From NCBI GenBank assembly GCA_018902385.1, contig JABSSW010000024.1:310001-374000 (forward strand): 64,000 nt of DNA, in the 5' to 3' direction. How positions within the stretch are numbered: position 1 is the stretch's first letter; the number at the start of each line of letters is the position of its first letter. The position numbers were made by a program, and so were the translations under genes. The notes below the pieces were generated by a model, which was given only the letters and a program-made list of their open reading frames with translations, was not told the origin of the DNA and did not search any database. This stretch comes from Physcia stellaris. Taxonomy: Eukaryota > Ascomycota > Lecanoromycetes > Caliciales > Physciaceae. Below, piece by piece: positions 34,219-45,272 of this stretch.

Positions 34219-35124
34219 TCAATCGATAAATCGATAAATGACGAAACGTTCTTTGCAATGTTTGCAAACAGAAATTGAACGAAAAATTTTCGAAAATCGA
34301 AAAAAAAAAATGAATGAAATCGAATGTTGCGAAATCGAAAATTGACGCGAAACGATTTCGCGAACATGAATTGATACAAATGTTTCAAATTTGATCGATT
34401 TGAAAACAAATAAAATCATCGCATGAAAATATGACGTAATGCGACTTTGTATGAAATTATGATTGTTTTTGTTTTTTGAATTGCATTTGTCAAAATCGCG
34501 CGAAGAAAATGAGCGCATTTGATGTCGTTGCAAATCAAATGAATTCGACTTTTCAACAAACATGCGAAACAAATCGTTCACGATCAAATAGAATTTCGAT
34601 GATGTAAACGTTCGAAACGAAATAAACGAACAAACAAAATTTGCATTTTTCAACGATTTGCACATCGATTTGAATGTCGCAATCGAAAGACGAGAAAATT
34701 TCGACGCAACGATTGATTTTGAAACAATTTCTGTTCAAAATATCGATTTTCTTGATGTTGCAATCGACAAAAAATTTGATGAAAATTTTGAAAAAATAAT
34801 TGATGATTCGATTATTGATTTCGATAATACGTTTTTTGAACGTTCGCGTACAATTTCTGATGTAAAAATCGAAAAAAATAAAAATTTCGATGACGTTGAA
34901 AATGAAAAAATTATCGATTGAAATGACGAAACAAACGAAATAAAAAATGAAATCACATATTCAACAAACTGTTGAGCAAATTTCGATTTCGAAATTTGCG
35001 AAACAATTGATTTCGACTTTTTCGCGTGTCGAATGCGAATATGTTCGTGCAATTTGATGTTGTTGTCAAATTTGATCGTTTTGCAACGTTTGCACGTATA
35101 TTTTTTTGTTCGTTTTTTGATCAA
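34219..35124 (-). pseudogene. Degenerate ORF with C2H2 zinc finger inside the repeat-bounded segment
   Basis: The minus-strand frame open from upstream of 35124 encodes a C2H2 finger near 35020-35105 (YTCKRC...KLHEHIRIRHAKK; Cys pair and His pair intact), followed by a Ser/Phe-rich tail to 34735. After stop codons it continues as a similar Ser/Phe-rich stretch at 34219-34665. Gly, Pro and Trp are absent from the latter 148 residues. Fingers of this K-L-H-x-H-I-R type occur in repeated fungal gene families, so this is probably transposon cargo. The surrounding ORFs on the plus strand (34658-34921) are antisense shadows. Confidence 0.5.
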
Positions 35125-35836
35125 ACGAACTTTTTTTTTTGTTTTGTTAATTGTTTCATTTTTTTCTTGAATTTGTTTTTGATTTTCAATTCATGCTTTC
35201 GTAAATGATAATTTTCTTGTGTTTTTTTCGTTTGAGTGAATCAATTGCATCTCAAAGTTTTAACATTTTCAATTAGATGCATGTTATACAACGTTTTCAA
35301 ATTTTGCGTCATTGAGTGATTTTTTTCAACGTGATCGCAAAGAACAAACGAAAAAAATAAAAAATTAAATTCGAAAATGAAAAATACGAACGTCGATTTG
35401 AACGTGATCGCGAAAGTAAAAATAAATGCGAGTGCGAAATTCGCATAGATTGTTGACTTCGTAAAAGAAATAGAAATCGTTATTCTGATCGAGTGATAGA
35501 ATTCGCGTAAATATTTCGACATCGTATTCGTAAAAAGATTCGATAAATAAACGAATTCGTGAAAAATTCGTAAAAAATAGATGAATAAATGTTATCGACG
35601 TAATTGAAAATACTGAATGTATTGATCGTGTGTATCAAAATATTGAATATTGTTCGATGCAATTAAATCGTTTTGATTTGACTAGATTGAATATTTTCAA
35701 TGAAATTGATTATTGTTGAAATATTGCAAATCGATTGCTGTATTGTCTGACGACTAGATATTACGTGCGTTGCGTTTTATGACATGTTGTAATTGATATT
35801 AAATGTAACGAAAATTGCTAATTCGATTTTCATAAT

Positions 35837-36035
35837 TTATTGAAAAAATTATGAATGATTATCATTTTATTGTTTTGAATTTCGTTTTTTTGTAACATAC
35901 ATGCAAAATGAAAACACAAAAAATGTGCGAATGTCAAGACATTAATTTCAACAAGAACGCATTAGTTTTTGTTTCGTCAAATTATATCAACTGAATTCTG
36001 ATTGCAACACATTTGCGAAAGCTGTATTTTCAACA
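35837..36035 (-). repeat. 199 bp direct repeat, copy B
   Basis: Partner of 32631-32829. It retains more C and G residues than copy A at most differing sites. Confidence 0.85.
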
Positions 36036-37148
36036 AAAACGTTTCATCAAATATTTTTTTTTTTTTTAGAAACAGCAATTCAACGTGTCAACATTATCAA
36101 CGTGTATTTTCGATTTTGTGAATGATACATTTCGACAAAATGGTTTCAGGATAATCAATTTCCGATTCAACTTCATAATGGGAGTTGTCTCAGCTACTCA
36201 GACCCCTGCGACGCTTCGGCTACACGGCCCGAGACAAAATGGGAGGATGATGAAAAACCCATCCAGATCTTCAGTTTCTGGTATGGTGTTACTCTCCATA
36301 TTCATCACCTTTGTAAACTCTGTCTATATCAGCCGAGACACCCTGCCAGCTCCTCATTCAACTGTAATCACTTCATATAAAGTCTCCATTCCTCCACTTC
36401 CCTCATCCAATTCCCTTTACTCCCCCTTTTCAAACCTCTCTTCAAAGCCTCAATCAAGTCAGCCGCATCAAACATCTCAAGCACAACAATCTTCAGTCCC
36501 TCGCGCTAATCGTCCCATCTAAACCAACTCTCAGCCAAATTACTGCGCGAATCAATTCAAATTATTCTATTCCTTCCTCAGGAAGCCTTAATTCGCACAC
36601 CAGGTGACGAAGCCAAGATGCCCGAAACTTAAGCTGGAGGAAGAGAAGGAGGAGAGAAGAGGGGAAGGTCTACGAAGAGCGATCGAGCTTTATTCGAGAT
36701 CGATCATGCTAGCTTCATTGTTCGATTCCAGAAGAGAAGATCGCTGGCTCCCATTAATTTTACCATCATGAAAACCCCCCAAAAAATCAGAAAGCTCCGA
36801 GATTTTCTTGTTAGAAAACTGATGCAGTGATCCCGCAGTCGGCAGTGTCAGCGTTCGAAATCTCCGTTATCAACTAGCCAGGAGCCAGGAGTGGGTTTTC
36901 CCTAGGGGTCTTAATAGTACCTGAGAAGTCTATTTATGGTGAAAAGCAGGGGTGTCTTGTCTTGGGCAAGACGGACCGCTACCGTTATCCTGTGATTTTT
37001 GTAAGCTCCTTGCCCTTTCTTGGACGCAATCGCTGAGCCCAAGTCGGTCCGCTGCGATTCAATACGCCTATCAGTACAAGATCAGTCCAATTTGTTCATT
37101 TTCAGCACTTACACATCGCTGATGGTTTCCCACAGCTCTTCAAAATAC
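36036..37148. other. Island edge and intergenic DNA, no supported gene
   Basis: GG and CC reappear from about 36145. A Ser/Pro-rich plus ORF (36085-36522) straddles this edge and is not convincing. The rest is the 3' flank of the F-box gene. Confidence 0.5.
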
Positions 37149-38798
37149 TCAGCTATAGCTCTCACAGCAGCCACACTTCGCACAATCTGGCGGCACCCTT
37201 CTCCCAACATACGGATCGAAGACCCAGATATCCGGCCGTTGACGCCAGTCGGGTCCTGTTTCCAACGCGTACTTGTCCGGCGCCTCTGGAAAGCTGATTT
37301 CGTGCAACAGCTGATTCCTGTTGGTCAAAGTATGCACATCGACGCCATACCTGTTCCCTGCCGCAATAGCGCCTTGGAAACACAATTCTGTCCTGGCGTC
37401 CTTTTGCGGCCTTCTATGCTCGATTTCTTCCAGATAGACAGCCTTGAGCGATGGGTAGTTGCCGTCCTCGATAAGCTTGATGATCGCACGTTCGATTAGC
37501 TTCGTTTCATTTGGCTTATCACCTGCAAGACCGCTTCCCGTCTCACCCCATAGAATCAAGCATTCCATGTCCCCTGGTAGGTATTCCGCAGCGTGTCGGA
37601 CATAGGCTTCCTCATCGCTTTCTCCATCCTCGACATATTTCTCCATATAGAAGCCAAATGATGCGATGTCCTGGACATTTATACTTACTTGCGCCAATGG
37701 ACAACAGTGATAGATTTGATCAGGTTGGTATGCCGCACATCGATAACCATGGATCGTATGCCATCTATCTCGGCCAAAGTCGTAGAACATGAGGCTCTTC
37801 AATGAATGCTGCTCTTCTGGAAAGCCACTACCCAACTGGTCTACATCTTCGAGCCTAGCGTCTCCTGAGCGAAAAGACGCTGTCAGAAGTGAGCGTGGAG
37901 CTCTGTAAAGCGCTTCCCTGAGATTCCAAGGCATGTTCTCGCCGTCGCAGTTGTCTAGAAAGAGGTGCTCCACGGAAGAGCAGCGCGGAGGTATGTCCTT
38001 GACGTACTCGTACTCATCGTCCCAGTCCCCGCAGAGGTTTTTGTAATAGATTGATGTAATATTGGGAAGGCGGAGAAGGCGTACGAATATATCCCATGAG
38101 GGATCTCGCGAGCGGTTGTCCATCCACGTATCTGAAGGAACCCCGATTGCCACATCGCGCAGACTAGCCAGACCCGAGGGCCAGACTATACCAGGGAAGG
38201 ACTCTGAGGTAGATGAAATACAGTTGGAGATGATCGTTGTAAGCCAACGTAGACATGATCCTTCGTCGTGCATCTGTGTGATGAACTTCAGATTCTCGAT
38301 CCGTGGACAATGGGCAAGCAGCAGCGTCTTCAAAATGCCATCATGACCACTTTCAGCTTGAGTCCGCGCCGTTTCGTATTCAATCCCATTGAGTTTGTGT
38401 CCTAACGTGTCAAGGCAGTCTACTACCTCATCATCTTGAAGTTTGCGTAGAAGGTTGTTACTTTCTGGATCGTCGTGTATTGGCGTTAGAAAGCTATAAG
38501 TCTTCCATTCGTCCCAGCTCGTCCGATCGCGCCATACTTCGAGAGAGCGCACATGCCAAGCTGGGATAGGATCGTCCAGACCAACGGTACTCCTCAGCAG
38601 AGTTGGAATTGTAGCGGGATCCAAATCGGATGCAGCTCGATATTGTTTATATGCCTTTCGATGACGCTGCAGGACATTGGATGAGCATGCTGCAATATGT
38701 TTACAGGTACAAGCAAAATTCAAATGAGCCGCTGGGGGGATAAGATCGATGATCCAGAGAATGAGCTCGACGGAGAGCCCCGTAATTGAGCATGTCAT
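37149..38798 (-). CDS. F-box domain protein
   Basis: About 549 residues without an intron. The start is the ATG at 38798 (MTCSITGL...); the seven residues before it use a TTG codon. The N-terminus fits an F-box (LSVELILWIIDLIPPAAHLNFACTCKHIA), which in family members binds Skp1 and recruits targets to SCF ubiquitin ligases. The remainder has irregular leucine-rich segments (ILKTLLLAHCPRIENLKFI, CSSVEHLFLDNCDG) typical of fungal F-box/LRR-like proteins, and a C-terminal Cys cluster (CAKCGCC). Substrate unknown. Confidence 0.8.
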   Translation of the reverse strand: MTCSITGLSVELILWIIDLIPPAAHLNFACTCKHIAACSSNVLQRHRKAYKQYRAASDLDPATIPTLLRSTVGLDDPIPAWHVRSLEVWRDRTSWDEWKTYSFLTPIHDDPESNNLLRKLQDDEVVDCLDTLGHKLNGIEYETARTQAESGHDGILKTLLLAHCPRIENLKFITQMHDEGSCLRWLTTIISNCISSTSESFPGIVWPSGLASLRDVAIGVPSDTWMDNRSRDPSWDIFVRLLRLPNITSIYYKNLCGDWDDEYEYVKDIPPRCSSVEHLFLDNCDGENMPWNLREALYRAPRSLLTASFRSGDARLEDVDQLGSGFPEEQHSLKSLMFYDFGRDRWHTIHGYRCAAYQPDQIYHCCPLAQVSINVQDIASFGFYMEKYVEDGESDEEAYVRHAAEYLPGDMECLILWGETGSGLAGDKPNETKLIERAIIKLIEDGNYPSLKAVYLEEIEHRRPQKDARTELCFQGAIAAGNRYGVDVHTLTNRNQLLHEISFPEAPDKYALETGPDWRQRPDIWVFDPYVGRRVPPDCAKCGCCESYS

Positions 38799-39313
38799 TA
38801 TGGGGTTCAGAGCTGTCAAGACTTATCTGAATGATCCAGCCTTTTTGCATCGTCGTGCTCGCGGTGCATCTGCGACTACCTTGGTGTTTGGCGACTATAG
38901 CTTACTAAGATACATCGTCTTGATGAAGAAAGAATTGATCGGTCGTTGAAGATGATAGAAAATATCTCGCGAAGTAAGACTGGCAAACGTTGGTCATATA
39001 GTGATTGTGGAGTGGGTGGTGGGCTATGCCGACATCTGGCCTTTTCATGCAGAGTGTCAGCACTGGGGCACAGCGGGGACACAAAGGGTCCATCTCTTAC
39101 GCAGATTCAACAACGTTCGAAGACTACCTTGATATCACGAACCAGTGTCAGCATCTCCAACTCCTTTCGAATTTTCCCTAATCTGTTGGATGGGCTAATT
39201 ATCCGAGTGTATTGGTCAGCGCGACATCTACTTAGGGGTCTTACCACGTGTGGAGCGGTACTTCGTGACAAAGGATGGGAGCCTTGGCTCGAGGCATCGA
39301 AAGTGCAGCGAAA
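38799..39313. other. Intergenic, no supported gene
   Basis: 5' flank of the F-box gene and 3' flank of the small secreted-protein gene. A plus-strand ORF at 38946-39428 has no recognisable domain and runs antisense into the neighbour. Confidence 0.45.
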
Positions 39314-39809
39314 TCAAAACGATGCATATCCGCATTCACCTACCTTGCTATCCCCCGTAAGAGCGATACCCGGATCACCAGGCTTGATTCCGCCAACACC
39401 GGCTCCGATATGGGTTGGTACATCCTGAGGAGTATCAAGTCTGGACGGTGAATCCCTCGGCCTCACGCCCGGAACATCGGGTTCCAAATTTAGTCGAACG
39501 CTGGGTGACGCTACGGGTAAAGGCAGTATAGAGCTCCGTTTGTCCCAGGCCGGGGTACCTGGATGTTCACACTGATACTTTTCCGGCGGGAGGAGCGAAT
39601 CTGTTGCAACATAGGGCTCTGGGTCAGTGGCAGCTGTTTTGAACTTTGGAAAGGACCTTACCTGGACAGATTATGACTGGATGAGTTATGATAGGATGGC
39701 CATACCGCTTTGAACTGACTGATACAGAAGCTAAAGCTCTCGAATGAACCGGAGTGCCGAGACTATGGATGGTGGCGGCTACTAGAGCAAGCTGTTGGAG
39801 TAAATACAT
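39314..39809 (-). CDS. Small secreted protein, candidate effector-like
   Basis: The ATG at 39809 opens a signal peptide (MYLLQQLALVAATIHSLG). A short intron (about 39634-39662, GTAAGG...AACAG) joins VIICPA to ATDPEPYVATDSLL in frame. The mature protein is about 120 residues, Pro/Asp/Ser-rich, with a few Cys (ICPA, YQCEH, ECGY), and ends ...GDSKVGECGYASF at the stop 39314-39316. A GTAGGT after GDSK could be a donor, so the last residues are uncertain. The 28-29 bp intron is shorter than usual, which lowers confidence. No known domain. Confidence 0.5.
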
Positions 39810-41966
39810 ACTGAGAATTCGGGGAGGCTTCAAGGTCGGAATAAAAGTGACGACTCGGAAGAGGATGAAGAGCAGTTAATTGCTAAGTTATGAGTCAGTA
39901 AAGGTCTGTAGAAGGACGGAGAGGAAAACAAGATGGTTGTAGATGACCGTATACATATTGTTTTTCTCTCGTTTGTACCAGGTAGACAATCCTTTGTATA
40001 CGAAGTGTGTCGTACCATCATCCAAGGCTAACCCGCAATAGTCTCGAATCAACAGCCCTGCTAAAGCGTACAGCGATATTATGACTATTATAATTTATCT
40101 CCGCCAAGAGAGAATACTCGAATGTGTCGGAAAACCAGACCCCCAACAGCGAAAACCGCAGATATACACAGTTCATCACTATGACTCTTCGTAAAACATG
40201 CGCAATCACGATTGTCAAGATAAATGGGGGGAAACGCCACAGAAGCTGAGGAGCGGCTGACACCGTCAGCATACTTGGTCTGTCATTGGTCCAGTAACGG
40301 CCGTTGATTCGCTTGCTAGACAACAAGGTCTCCCAGTTTCAACCGCAGAGTGGACATTCGAAGACTCCGGTTGCTCCTCTTGCATCAGCTTCTCAATGGC
40401 ATGATTTGAGTAGGGAGTATTTGGCTTGAATGACAATTGTAATAATGTCAATCCCTTCCCACCTTCTTTTTAGTCGTGGGAAAATTAGCTCCCTTCCCCC
40501 GAATTGCTATTTTTGTACTATGAGATTGAGTGAAAGGTAGTCAGAGCGACTGATTGAGTGAAGTGCGAACCGAATTTTGGATGTACTTTCCTGTATCGCC
40601 TTCCGGCTGCCAAGACATATTCCTGCAGATACCGTCTTATGTGCAGCTTCCTTGGCACACGCTCACGAATAAGAATGTAGAAGACAAGCAAGGCGAAAGG
40701 AGTCTAAAACAGTTGGTCAATCACGAGCTTCCCGCATTCCTCTTTGCCAAGGGCGCTTCAGTCAGTCTTGAATCGAACCAAGACCGACATGTCTGTTGAT
40801 GATTGGCAGTTATCTCCAGTTAGAACGCAGACATTGCTTTATGGCATGTTCTGACCATTGCCTTGATGCCGCACGATTAGCAGATTATCAGGCTCTCTGA
40901 ATGGATTGGATGCAGCGGCACCAACGCTGCATGCACTCTTCGTGTAAGCTGACCTGGTCTTGGCTTGGTAGGAGCAGTACTCGTACGACACGAACTACTT
41001 GACGAATGTTGAGACGCTCACCTTTGTGGCTCAAATATCCTTAAGTATCTTCTGAGAGGTGTCTTGGCTGCTTATGGGATCTCCTCTAAGAGCTTTTTGT
41101 TGTGATGGAAATTTGAAACGTTAGGGAAGCTAAACGACCAATCACAGGGTTCCTGATGCTTCCTGGGTATTAGGCTATGCTATGGAATGACACGGATCCA
41201 AGCTGGACCCCACAGACGTGCTTGGAGAGCCGTGCTTATATTGGAGTATCTTTCATAAATCAGGTTCGGGTAATTTGTACAGGGATAGCTGGCAGTCCTC
41301 AACCCGAAATAGTCATCTCCGTAGCTATTCTCAACCAGTTGGATCGGAAGTTGATTGTCCTGAGACCATTTTGCCGAGATGTACCATTCACAAGGCCGAA
41401 AGTACACGTTGATATTGTTGACGCGTTGAGCTGCTGTTTCTAAAGCAGAATAAGTATTTGGTGAAATGTTCTTGTAAAAGCATATCTCATTACAACAAAC
41501 ATCCTTAAAACAGTCACCTCGTAGCAGTATCTCCATTCAGCTGAGCTGTATACATCAATTGTTCTTTCGTTGTCAATGTCTTTTCTTGCTTCTCCCACTA
41601 AGTACACAATGTTGTACGATACCACACACAACTCTGAGAGAAAAGAGCCAGAATTTTCTGCGAATCTCCGATTATTTCATGAGAATTTCATCGGCAGCTG
41701 AAGAACCCGTGGTGCCCGAACACACGCGTCGATGTGTCCTACCGCACCTCTTTCGGGCAAATCTCTCGCGTTCCAGGATTTGGAAGGATCAGGCGAAGAG
41801 TGTATAGACTCGCTCAACACGGGTTTGAAAGGCTTGTACAGCATGCTGTGCGATACGCTTGTTGATCGCTTCTAGGCCTATATCGCTTTCCGTCTCGGGA
41901 AGAGACGGGCAACAATGGCCGGTCAACCGTGGCAGTTCCACGGCTAGGTATGCCATCGGCCTATGA
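39810..41966. other. Intergenic region, no supported gene
   Basis: About 2.1 kb. A 118-residue minus ORF at 41180-41536 (NVYFRPCEWYISAKWSQDNQ...) has a plausible protein-like composition but no start context or domain I recognise. Others are short. Confidence 0.4.
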
Positions 41967-44900
41967 TTATGTGAGATCGATGATATGAAGCTGGGTTTGC
42001 TGGCCAGGCCGAGGGTGCGAAAGTGAGGGTTGGGCCTTCGCACCTCTTCTTGCGCTACGCAGCTCGACGATAGTTTCATACATTTCTCCCAGGACGTTCT
42101 GTAAAGCCTTTTGATCGAAGCTCTGGATTTGCTCTTGCGCCCTGGCAAATCGTTTCTTCCATTCCGTGTGCTTGCGATCTGAACTACTAGAGGCTTTAGT
42201 GACGACGAGGGTGTCCCCACGATATCGATCCGTTTCGTGCGAATGTCGCGTATCGTTGAGCATCTCGTGCAGATGATGTCTTCGTGATTTGGAGACTGGG
42301 AAGTCTCTCGACTTTAACTTGGGGTCGACCAGAAATTTGTCGAGAGTGTGGCAGTCGGAACATCGACCACAACCTTCACGGTCGCGAGATAAGTTCGCTG
42401 CGGGCGGCTCTATCTGCACGTATCGGCATATATAGAGGGACAGGACTCTGCTAAAGAGTGGTCGATAAATCTCCAGGAGGTTGGGCTGGGCGTTTATCCT
42501 TGTGATCAAATGTTTCAGGAGGAGAAGATAGAAAGCTTCGAATGCCATGGTGTCGCATGTCTTGGCTTCGGCCAGCAGCTGTTTCATTATTTGAAGTAAC
42601 CCATTGAGCATGTCTTTGGCGTTGAGTTGATACATAAGTAGATCAACATCGTCTGCATTCGTGAGACACTCGACATCGCCAAGTTGATCTGTTCCAGGCT
42701 CCATCCTTTTCGAATATTTTACACATTCCACGGAGAAATTTTGGCATAATGACTGAAGCAGCACCTGGTGTGTTTCGTTTGCTTGTTGCTTGTCAATCTT
42801 GCCTTCCTCGTATGCAGACATGAGTCTAGTGGCAAAAGCTGTGACGAACGCCGTGTTCTTCATGGACGGCTCAGCTACGTTCAGGCAGCTAAGCAGTCTT
42901 AGTAAGCTGGTGACCACAGTCTATTGTATTGAGACTTACTCGCTCAATTTGATGGTTTCTGGCTCCTTCCTTGCTAGGTCCACCATAGAGATTCCATCAT
43001 CCCTAATGACAGTTTTCATAGTCTGGAACGCGTCTATACTTCGGCCCCGTACCCATGCTTTTAGATCCTGGACTCTCGCATCATCCATTAATGTATGCTC
43101 TCTAGCTGCCTGCTCGAAACCTTTCTCGATACCCGTTAGAGCACGGAACCGTGCGTGGAAGGCGCTAAGATTATCTATGAGACCATTGATGCTGTAGACG
43201 CTGATTAGCCTTTGCACGGTAGTGATTTCATCGAAAACGTGGAAGATTGCTAACTCACGTAGGATCTTTGACTTGAAGTTTGAAGATGAACATTGCAACA
43301 CCGATGTGCTGATAGACCTCTAGAGAGGCCGTGAATTCCTTTATGATAGCTTGCTCAAATAACGGCAGATCCGCAAGTAAAATACTTGCCCTAATTAGCA
43401 ACGAGGAATCTGGAGCTTGGAAAATCTCGTTTCCATTGGTTCGGAGGTAGATATCTGCACCCGAGGCCTTCGCAGGATCTCGAAGAGCAAAGTGGCAAAG
43501 CTTGGCAAGATCTCGCCTGGAAAAAGAGTCATCAGGATAATTGGTTACACTGTCTATCAAACCAAGAACCCAGCCACTGAAATTGACGTCGCCCCTACGT
43601 TGAGGAATACTGAAGAGAGATTGGCGGCCCGACAGAGGGACGAGGACCAAGACCTATATTAATGTTAATGTATGGACTAGTCCGTCACACGATTGCGCTT
43701 TTCTCTCTCACAGTATCATGGTACCAATGAGTGGCAGACGCCCCTGCATTACCAGTATAACCCTCATAGTCTTCATGATCTGGGTCCCTTCCGTCGAATG
43801 GATCTTCTTCAACAATATCTTCCTCGTTGATAGCAACATTGCGAGCAAGGAGATGACCATGGAGATCAACAACTCGCTTCAGTGAGAGTTCCTCTTCGAT
43901 AACATCTTCGAGGGTATGGTGATGTGCAGAATGGTCTTCATCGCTATCGTCGTCGTAAAAATTATTTTCAACGCTACCGTACTTGGTATGTTCCATGCTG
44001 GCGAGGTAAAAACAGACACCAGCCTCAGCGCATGTTTCACGGAGGTATTCGGCTTTTACTCTGTCTTCGCCTTTGAGGGCTTGGAGGCTCAGGCTGGCGT
44101 CGGTGTACTGATAATCCAAGCTATATACCAGAGACTTGGGCACTCCGTTTCTACCTTCCTTGCTGGCCTTATGCCACGATCGTAGCACATTTCCAAGCGC
44201 ATTTTCTCGCCAACAGTAAGCGCAGCTGATGGAGAGGATACATGCGAATCCTGGATCAGATTGTATACCAGCACTAAGCGATATCCTGACGTGATTGGTT
44301 TGACTTCGTGGGTCACATCCGCGTACCTATCTCAACTGTCAGCCGCAGAGCAAGCTGGATCTGACCACATCCTCAATCGCACAGCTTTTATTTGATAAAA
44401 AACCATCAAATACATAGGGAGCACCGTATGAGCGGCAGGATTTGTAGACGCCCGTCAAACTACAACGAATAGGATCGCCGGCTTCATATTGGCCTGCACC
44501 GAGGGGTGATGACAAATCTACAGTTTGGTGCGAGCCTTGATGAAGCAGCAAAACGCCGTTGAGCCAACGTGGAAATGATACTGCCAAAGCGAGCAGTAAG
44601 CCGCACGTTTTTCATGTCACCCTGGCACTGAAGTGCGGAGGTATCGAAGGCCAAGCCAGACCGTAACATATAGCATTGTCTCAAACTCCAAAAGAAAAGG
44701 CCTTACCATGACATGTAGGAGTGAAAAAACTCTGGCAACTCGATTTTCAAGGTCTTGGATTTTGCGCAATGTGTTGTTACCACAGCGCCGCCTTGATACT
44801 CGGATGGGAGACAAATGACGAGCGTGCCGTACATTCCAGGTTCCTTTTCGGTATCTTTGTGAGGCTTGAACATTGCACCCTTCTCGTAGAGCAACAGCTT

Positions 44901-45272
44901 GTAGAGACTAGCCCTCGATGTGACTTCAGGTGCACATCCGAGCTCTCTCGACGCTTTCTCGGTGATTTGGTTGACAATCGAAGGCCAGGAGGGATTGCAT
45001 AGATCGAATTGTTCGCTATTCAACTCCCAAGTCTTTCGTACAGATTCGTCAATCCTTGTCTCACTGCCTTTGCCGAACGGGGCTTGATGACACACGTTAA
45101 TGACTTCTTTTGCCTGGTGTTCCAGGAGTGGGAAGGCGATGCGTCCGACGCCATGGACGGAGAGACCGGTTGAAACATCGCCTGGGACCTTTCCTGATGT
45201 TGCGAAAGACCCAAAGACCTTCAGCCCTGAAAGGCTCTCCTCAAGCTTGCGCTTGATGATCTCTGCGGCCAT
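41967..45272 (-). CDS. Large fungal protein with N-terminal 2OG-Fe(II) oxygenase (prolyl 4-hydroxylase-like) domain
   Basis: Begins at ATG 45272 (MAAEIIKRKLEESL), just before the conserved family N-terminus (FGSFATSGKVPG, GLSVHGVGRIAFPL, QAPFGKGSETRIDESVRKTWEL). The oxygenase core has YKLLLYEKGAMFKPHKDTEK, whose H-x-D is the Fe(II) site, GTLVICLPSEYQGGAVV, and then after introns THEVKPITSGYRLVLVYNL with the distal His and the 2-oxoglutarate-binding Arg. The remaining ~700 residues are helical and unannotated, with a Cys-rich CGRCSDCHT segment near 42370. Introns occur around 44590-44700, 44330-44390, 43650-43690, 43210-43260 and 42905-42945; I have not fixed every junction. Family members are around 1,000 residues and their substrate is unknown. 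An alternative upstream start needs an extra exon beyond 45400. Confidence 0.78.

Larger units (their letters stand above)
32631..36035 (-). mobile_element. Putative non-autonomous element bounded by 199 bp direct repeats
   Basis: Two 199 bp direct repeats with equal length and no indels enclose 3.2 kb of hypermutated DNA. Read on the minus strand each repeat starts TGTTGAAAATAC. This looks like a pair of LTRs of a short, non-autonomous retroelement, but no RT or integrase is visible. The repeats could instead be two independent copies of another repeat. The interior carries a C2H2-finger ORF on the minus strand. Confidence 0.5.

Noticed and set aside
41180-41536. 118-residue ORF with lectin-like look
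   Set aside because: A few aromatic/Trp-containing strands resemble beta-propeller lectins, but the match is too weak to call.
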